DNA of 10,314 bases from Lentimicrobiaceae bacterium (lineage in GTDB: Bacteria; Bacteroidota; Bacteroidia; Bacteroidales; JAGONC01), in NCBI GenBank assembly GCA_030621075.1, contig JAUXII010000008.1, positions 1-10,314 of the forward strand, read 5' to 3'. A model generated the notes under the pieces. That model was not told the origin of the DNA. It searched no databases and saw nothing but the letters and a program-made list of their open reading frames with translations. The position numbers and the translations under genes were made by a program. This document shows, in pieces, positions 6,905-10,314 of the stretch (its first letter is position 1; each line of letters opens with the position of its first letter).

Positions 6905-8752
6905 ATGATAGATTTAATATTAGTTTTAGCATTTGTAATTTATAGTATCAGTGTTGGGTTTTTTGCAAAATCAAAAGCCTCCAAAAATCTTACAGAGTAT
7001 TTTCTGGCCGGTAGAAGCATTAAGGGCTGGAAATCAGGGGTAAGTATAGCTGCCACACAATATGCTGCCGACACCCCTCTACTTGTTACCGGATTGGTTG
7101 CCACCGGAGGAATATTTATGTTATGGCGCTTATGGATTTACGGAATAAGCTTTCTTTTTATTGCATTTGTACTATCAAAATCCTGGTGGCGGTCGGGAAT
7201 TCTCACCGATGCAGAATTAGTAGAAGTAAGATATAGTGGAAAAGCCGCGATATGGTTACGCGGAGTGAAAGCATTGTTTTATGGCGTAATCATAAACAGT
7301 AGTGTCTTAGCCATGGTTCTACTTGCTGCCACAAGAATTTCTGAGGTGTTTTTAGTTTGGGACCAGTGGTTATCCCCTAATTTATATAATACTATTTTAC
7401 AATGGGTTACCTATTTCGGAATTAATTTTTCAGCGGGTGCAATAACCGGAGATATTTGGGTGGCGTCCACCAATAATATAATTAGTATGGTTCTTATTAT
7501 TGCGTTTGTCACTTTGTATTCAACAACAGGCGGATTAAGAAGCATTATTCAAACCGACGTAGTACAATTTGTCATCGCTATGGTTGCAACTCTTTTATTT
7601 GCCATTTTTATTGTGCGGGAGATAGGTGGGTTTAGTAATATGCTTGATCAACTGGTTTCGTTATATGGGGAAGCAAGAACCAATCGAATATTATCCTTTA
7701 TGCCTACTGGTGGGGAAGCAGTATTCCCGTTTTTAGTAATTATTAGTTTACAATGGCTATTTCAGATGAATAGTGATGGTACAGGATATATTGCGCAACG
7801 TTTAATGGCAAGTAAAACAGTAAATGAAGCCCGAAAAGCCGGTTTGATATTTTCTATTTTGCAAATTTTGATTCGGAGCCTTTTATGGTTACCAATAATT
7901 ATAGGTGTTTTAATATTATATCCATTTGACCCATCTGCTCCCATGGATACGGCTTTTACTGCTCAACGTGAAATGACTTTCGTTATTGGGATGAAGGATG
8001 TTTTACCTACCGGAGTTCGCGGTTTGATGCTTTTAGGAATGCTGGCCGCTTTGTCATCGACTATAAGTACACTTCTTTCATGGGGTGCAAGTTATTGGAG
8101 TAACGATATTTACAAACGAATAATCAACGAAGCCTGGTTGAAAAGAAAACCTAAGCACTCGGAACAGATTCTCGTTGCCAGATCGTCTAATTTTATTGTT
8201 TTGTTTTTTGCTTTAATAATTATGGGATACATGGGATCGATTCAAGCTGCCTGGTATCTTACTTTATTGTTTGGTGCAAGTGTCGGGTCGGTGTTAATAC
8301 TACGATGGTTGTGGGAAAGGATAAATATTTATTCCGAAATTGCTGCCATAGGATCCGCCTTTATAATTGCCCCCATCATCCTTTATACAGTGGACCAAGA
8401 GTGGCTCAAATTACTTATCATGTCGGCTTCATCCACTATAATTGTAATTGTAGTTACCTATTTAACACCACCAACGGATCAAAAAGTATTAGCAAACTTT
8501 TATAAACGTATTTCCCCTTCCGGATACTGGAAAAAAACGGCGCAACAAATTGGAGAAGACCCAAAGGGATCGTTGCGGGAATTTTGGGGAAATATGAAAA
8601 TTGTAACATTATCTGCCGTAACAATTTTTGCACTGTTAGTTGGCATATCGAAGTTATTATTTCCACAAACAGATCAAAGTATTTATTTTCCAATTGTTTT
8701 GATCATCATCGGTTTGGGAGCTATTCCCTTTTGGTGGAAAAAAGCATGGTAA
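6905..8752 (+). CDS. Sodium:solute symporter (SSS/SLC5 family), probable sugar uptake
   Basis: This is an inner-membrane Na+-coupled symporter of the LeuT-fold SSS family, 615 residues, with about 14-15 hydrophobic segments starting at residues 2-20. The N-terminal stretch NLTEYFLAGRSIKGW (28-42) is a hallmark of the family. The helix and loop AALSSTISTLLS...SNDIYK (381 onward) corresponds to transmembrane helix 8 of the Vibrio SGLT transporter. There S385 and T386 align with the Na+-binding Ser364 and Ser365, so sodium coupling is plausible. A hydrophilic stretch at about 522-560 (KVLANFYKRISPSGYWKK) separates the last two helices, as in longer bacterial members of this family. The gene starts 57 bases after the GH65 stop with no terminator between them, so the two are probably co-transcribed. 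By context the substrate would be glucose or the other sugar released by the GH65 enzyme; the family also includes transporters for inositol, sialic acid and amino acids, so this is inference. Confidence 0.9.
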   Translation: MIDLILVLAFVIYSISVGFFAKSKASKNLTEYFLAGRSIKGWKSGVSIAATQYAADTPLLVTGLVATGGIFMLWRLWIYGISFLFIAFVLSKSWWRSGILTDAELVEVRYSGKAAIWLRGVKALFYGVIINSSVLAMVLLAATRISEVFLVWDQWLSPNLYNTILQWVTYFGINFSAGAITGDIWVASTNNIISMVLIIAFVTLYSTTGGLRSIIQTDVVQFVIAMVATLLFAIFIVREIGGFSNMLDQLVSLYGEARTNRILSFMPTGGEAVFPFLVIISLQWLFQMNSDGTGYIAQRLMASKTVNEARKAGLIFSILQILIRSLLWLPIIIGVLILYPFDPSAPMDTAFTAQREMTFVIGMKDVLPTGVRGLMLLGMLAALSSTISTLLSWGASYWSNDIYKRIINEAWLKRKPKHSEQILVARSSNFIVLFFALIIMGYMGSIQAAWYLTLLFGASVGSVLILRWLWERINIYSEIAAIGSAFIIAPIILYTVDQEWLKLLIMSASSTIIVIVVTYLTPPTDQKVLANFYKRISPSGYWKKTAQQIGEDPKGSLREFWGNMKIVTLSAVTIFALLVGISKLLFPQTDQSIYFPIVLIIIGLGAIPFWWKKAW

Positions 8753-8767
8753 GGAATTCTTCAACAC

Positions 8768-8798
8768 TTGGTTTTACATTAAAAATATTATATCTTTA
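8768..8798 (+). promoter_or_regulatory. Bacteroidota-type promoter candidate for the T9SS cargo gene
   Basis: TTG at 8768-8770 (-33 element) is followed by 20 bases and then TATCTTTA at 8791-8798. That matches the TAnnTTTG -7 element of Bacteroidota promoters at all fixed positions but the last. Transcription would begin near 8805, giving a leader of about 40 bases before the ATG at 8845. The surrounding DNA is AT-rich, so a chance match is possible. No terminator hairpin was seen after the symporter stop, so read-through from upstream also remains possible. Confidence 0.4.
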
Positions 8799-8844
8799 TA
8801 TGCTTAAATTCAATACAAAAAATTCCATCTAAAACTAAACTACA

Positions 8845-10302
8845 ATGAAAAAACTAATCATTACACTCATTTGTGCGGGTTTTCTTTTCCCTGTACTCGT
8901 ATTTTCCCAGGATACAGTCAACGGGGACTGGTCACTGCAACACGTTATTCTTTACGATACTCCTGAAGCTGATATGATGGTCAGAGCTGGGGATATTGAC
9001 AACATGGGCTTCGGATGGCCTGCTTCGTTTGATCCCTTTTCAGGGAACGCTACTCCTTCTCACGGGTATCCATGGACAGCAGATTCGGTTAACGTCATGG
9101 GAACCGACCGGATCATGGTAATTACCAGTTATGATGGAAATCCCCCTCATGGACAAGATGGATACACAAGCTATACATCACGGCCCGAAAACCTCCCACG
9201 GCCGATTGTTCTGAATTATAGCCTCAACGGTTTGCAGGTAAATTCGGCCGCCCTGCAAATCTTTGTAGACGATTTTCAGGCATCGGTTTGGAAAGCCAAC
9301 TATTTTGTGCAAATAAACGGACAGGATGCACCATATGTGGCTGGCATCATTAATGCGTTGGTACAAACAGGACCTGTCGGAAAAATTATTAACATAATAT
9401 TACCAGAAAATCACCTCTACCTGCTTGAGAGTGATTCGCTGAGTATTTTGTTCGATGACATCACCACCGGAGCCGGAGATGGATATGCCATCGATTTCGT
9501 CAAGTTGCTGCTTAATCCAAAAGGGTTTACCTACACGGGTAAAATCTCTGGAAATGTTACCGATAATGAGACAGGACTTCCAATTGAGAATGCTATTGTC
9601 ACCGCTACAGGAAGCACACCTGCGTTAACTGATGCAGAAGGAAATTATGAATTGCCGGATGTCCCTGCAGGAATGGTCTGGGTAACAGTTTCCAAATTCA
9701 GTTACGATACTGCTTCTGTTTTTGTGGATCTGCAAGCAGGAGATGAGGTGGAGAAAAACTTCACAGTGAATGAGATACTGGAAGCGGAATTCTCGGCAAA
9801 TCCTTTATCCGGACAAGCTCCGCTTATAGTTAATTTCACCGATATGTCATCCATGAATCCAACCAGTTGGCTGTGGGATTTTGGTGACGGTTCCACCTCT
9901 AATGAACAGAACCCTTCCCACACCTATACTGCGGATAGCTCGTATACAGTATCATTAACAGCTTCTGATGGAACAGAAACCAATACCAAAACAAAAGAAA
10001 GCTTTATACAGGTTGGAACCTCTGCCATTGAAAAAAATGGTCAGGTGGTGGACCTGTCAGTGAGTCCGAATCCCTCCAGTAACTTCATGGATGTTTCCTA
10101 TTTTCTCTCTGAACCAGCAAGGGTTCAATTGAAATTGGTGGATCAATTGGGACAAACGGCGCGAACTTACTTTGATAAAATGATGCCGGCAGGTAATAAA
10201 ACACATCACCTGAATCATAATGATTTGCATTCCGGAATTTATTTCCTGATTGTGAAGGTGAATGAAAAGATGGGGATTAGAAAAGTGATCATAACCCAAT
10301 AA
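8845..10302 (+). CDS. Secreted modular protein: unknown beta-rich domain, Ig-like fold, PKD, T9SS type A sorting domain
   Basis: This 485-residue protein has a signal peptide (about 1-21, VFS|QDT) and ends in a T9SS type A sorting domain (about 403-485), with SPNP at 407-410 and the terminal KVIITQ. It should cross the outer membrane by type IX secretion and be released or anchored at the cell surface. Residues about 233-310 are a carboxypeptidase-regulatory-like Ig fold (GKISGNVTDNETGLPIENA). Residues about 313-392 are a PKD domain with the diagnostic WLWDFGDGS (342-350). The N-terminal 25-228 segment is not a family I can name; it looks beta-rich, contains GDIDNMGFGWP (49-59) and a Trp/His/Asp-rich stretch to W77, and has no recognisable catalytic motif. 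It could be a carbohydrate-binding or adhesive module. The GC content is clearly higher than in the four genes upstream. The start ATG follows a leader without a Shine-Dalgarno motif (CTACAATG). Confidence 0.87.
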   Translation: MKKLIITLICAGFLFPVLVFSQDTVNGDWSLQHVILYDTPEADMMVRAGDIDNMGFGWPASFDPFSGNATPSHGYPWTADSVNVMGTDRIMVITSYDGNPPHGQDGYTSYTSRPENLPRPIVLNYSLNGLQVNSAALQIFVDDFQASVWKANYFVQINGQDAPYVAGIINALVQTGPVGKIINIILPENHLYLLESDSLSILFDDITTGAGDGYAIDFVKLLLNPKGFTYTGKISGNVTDNETGLPIENAIVTATGSTPALTDAEGNYELPDVPAGMVWVTVSKFSYDTASVFVDLQAGDEVEKNFTVNEILEAEFSANPLSGQAPLIVNFTDMSSMNPTSWLWDFGDGSTSNEQNPSHTYTADSSYTVSLTASDGTETNTKTKESFIQVGTSAIEKNGQVVDLSVSPNPSSNFMDVSYFLSEPARVQLKLVDQLGQTARTYFDKMMPAGNKTHHLNHNDLHSGIYFLIVKVNEKMGIRKVIITQ

Positions 10303-10314
10303 GATTGGCTCATT

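Noticed and set aside
1..10314. CRISPR arrays, insertion sequences, tRNA or rRNA genes
   Set aside because: No regularly spaced direct repeats, transposase-like frame, terminal inverted repeats or structural RNA sequences were seen on either strand.

Overview
The window looks like part of a Bacteroidota genome. It carries an outer-membrane SusC/SusD pair, a protein with a C-terminal type IX secretion (T9SS) sorting domain, AT-rich leaders mostly without Shine-Dalgarno sequences, and low overall GC. The mix of T9SS cargo with a SusC/D locus fits Flavobacteriia, Cytophagia or environmental Bacteroidales (Marinilabiliales-like) better than gut Bacteroides, but the exact lineage is inference.

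All five genes are on the + strand and all look intact. Positions 35-3037 encode a SusC-type TonB-dependent transporter and 3058-4602 its SusD lipoprotein partner, 20 bases apart. A 184-base gap follows with no gene, but it contains a strong RNA hairpin and T-run (4631-4682). Next come an exported glycoside hydrolase of family GH65 (4787-6847) and a sodium:solute symporter (6905-8752). The last gene (8845-10302) encodes a secreted modular protein: an unrecognised N-terminal beta-rich domain, a carboxypeptidase-regulatory-like Ig fold, a PKD domain and a T9SS type A sorting domain. A Bacteroidota-type promoter candidate lies just upstream of it.

Read together, the first four genes form a compact polysaccharide utilization locus (PUL). 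SusD and SusC would capture a glucose-containing oligosaccharide and import it across the outer membrane. The GH65 enzyme would remove an alpha-linked glucose, probably in the periplasm. The symporter would carry the released sugar across the inner membrane with Na+. The three key carboxylates of the GH65 enzyme (D351, E479, E622) fall at the positions and spacings expected for the inverting hydrolase branch, which includes the collagen-type glucosylgalactosylhydroxylysine glucosidase and bacterial alpha-1,2-glucosidase (kojibiose hydrolase), rather than the phosphorylase branch. An alpha-1,2-glucosyl substrate is therefore the leading hypothesis.

The fifth gene is clearly richer in GC and has its own promoter candidate, so its membership in the locus is uncertain. 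No regulator (HTCS, SusR, ECF sigma/anti-sigma) and no endo-acting glycanase is visible. If they exist, they lie outside the window.
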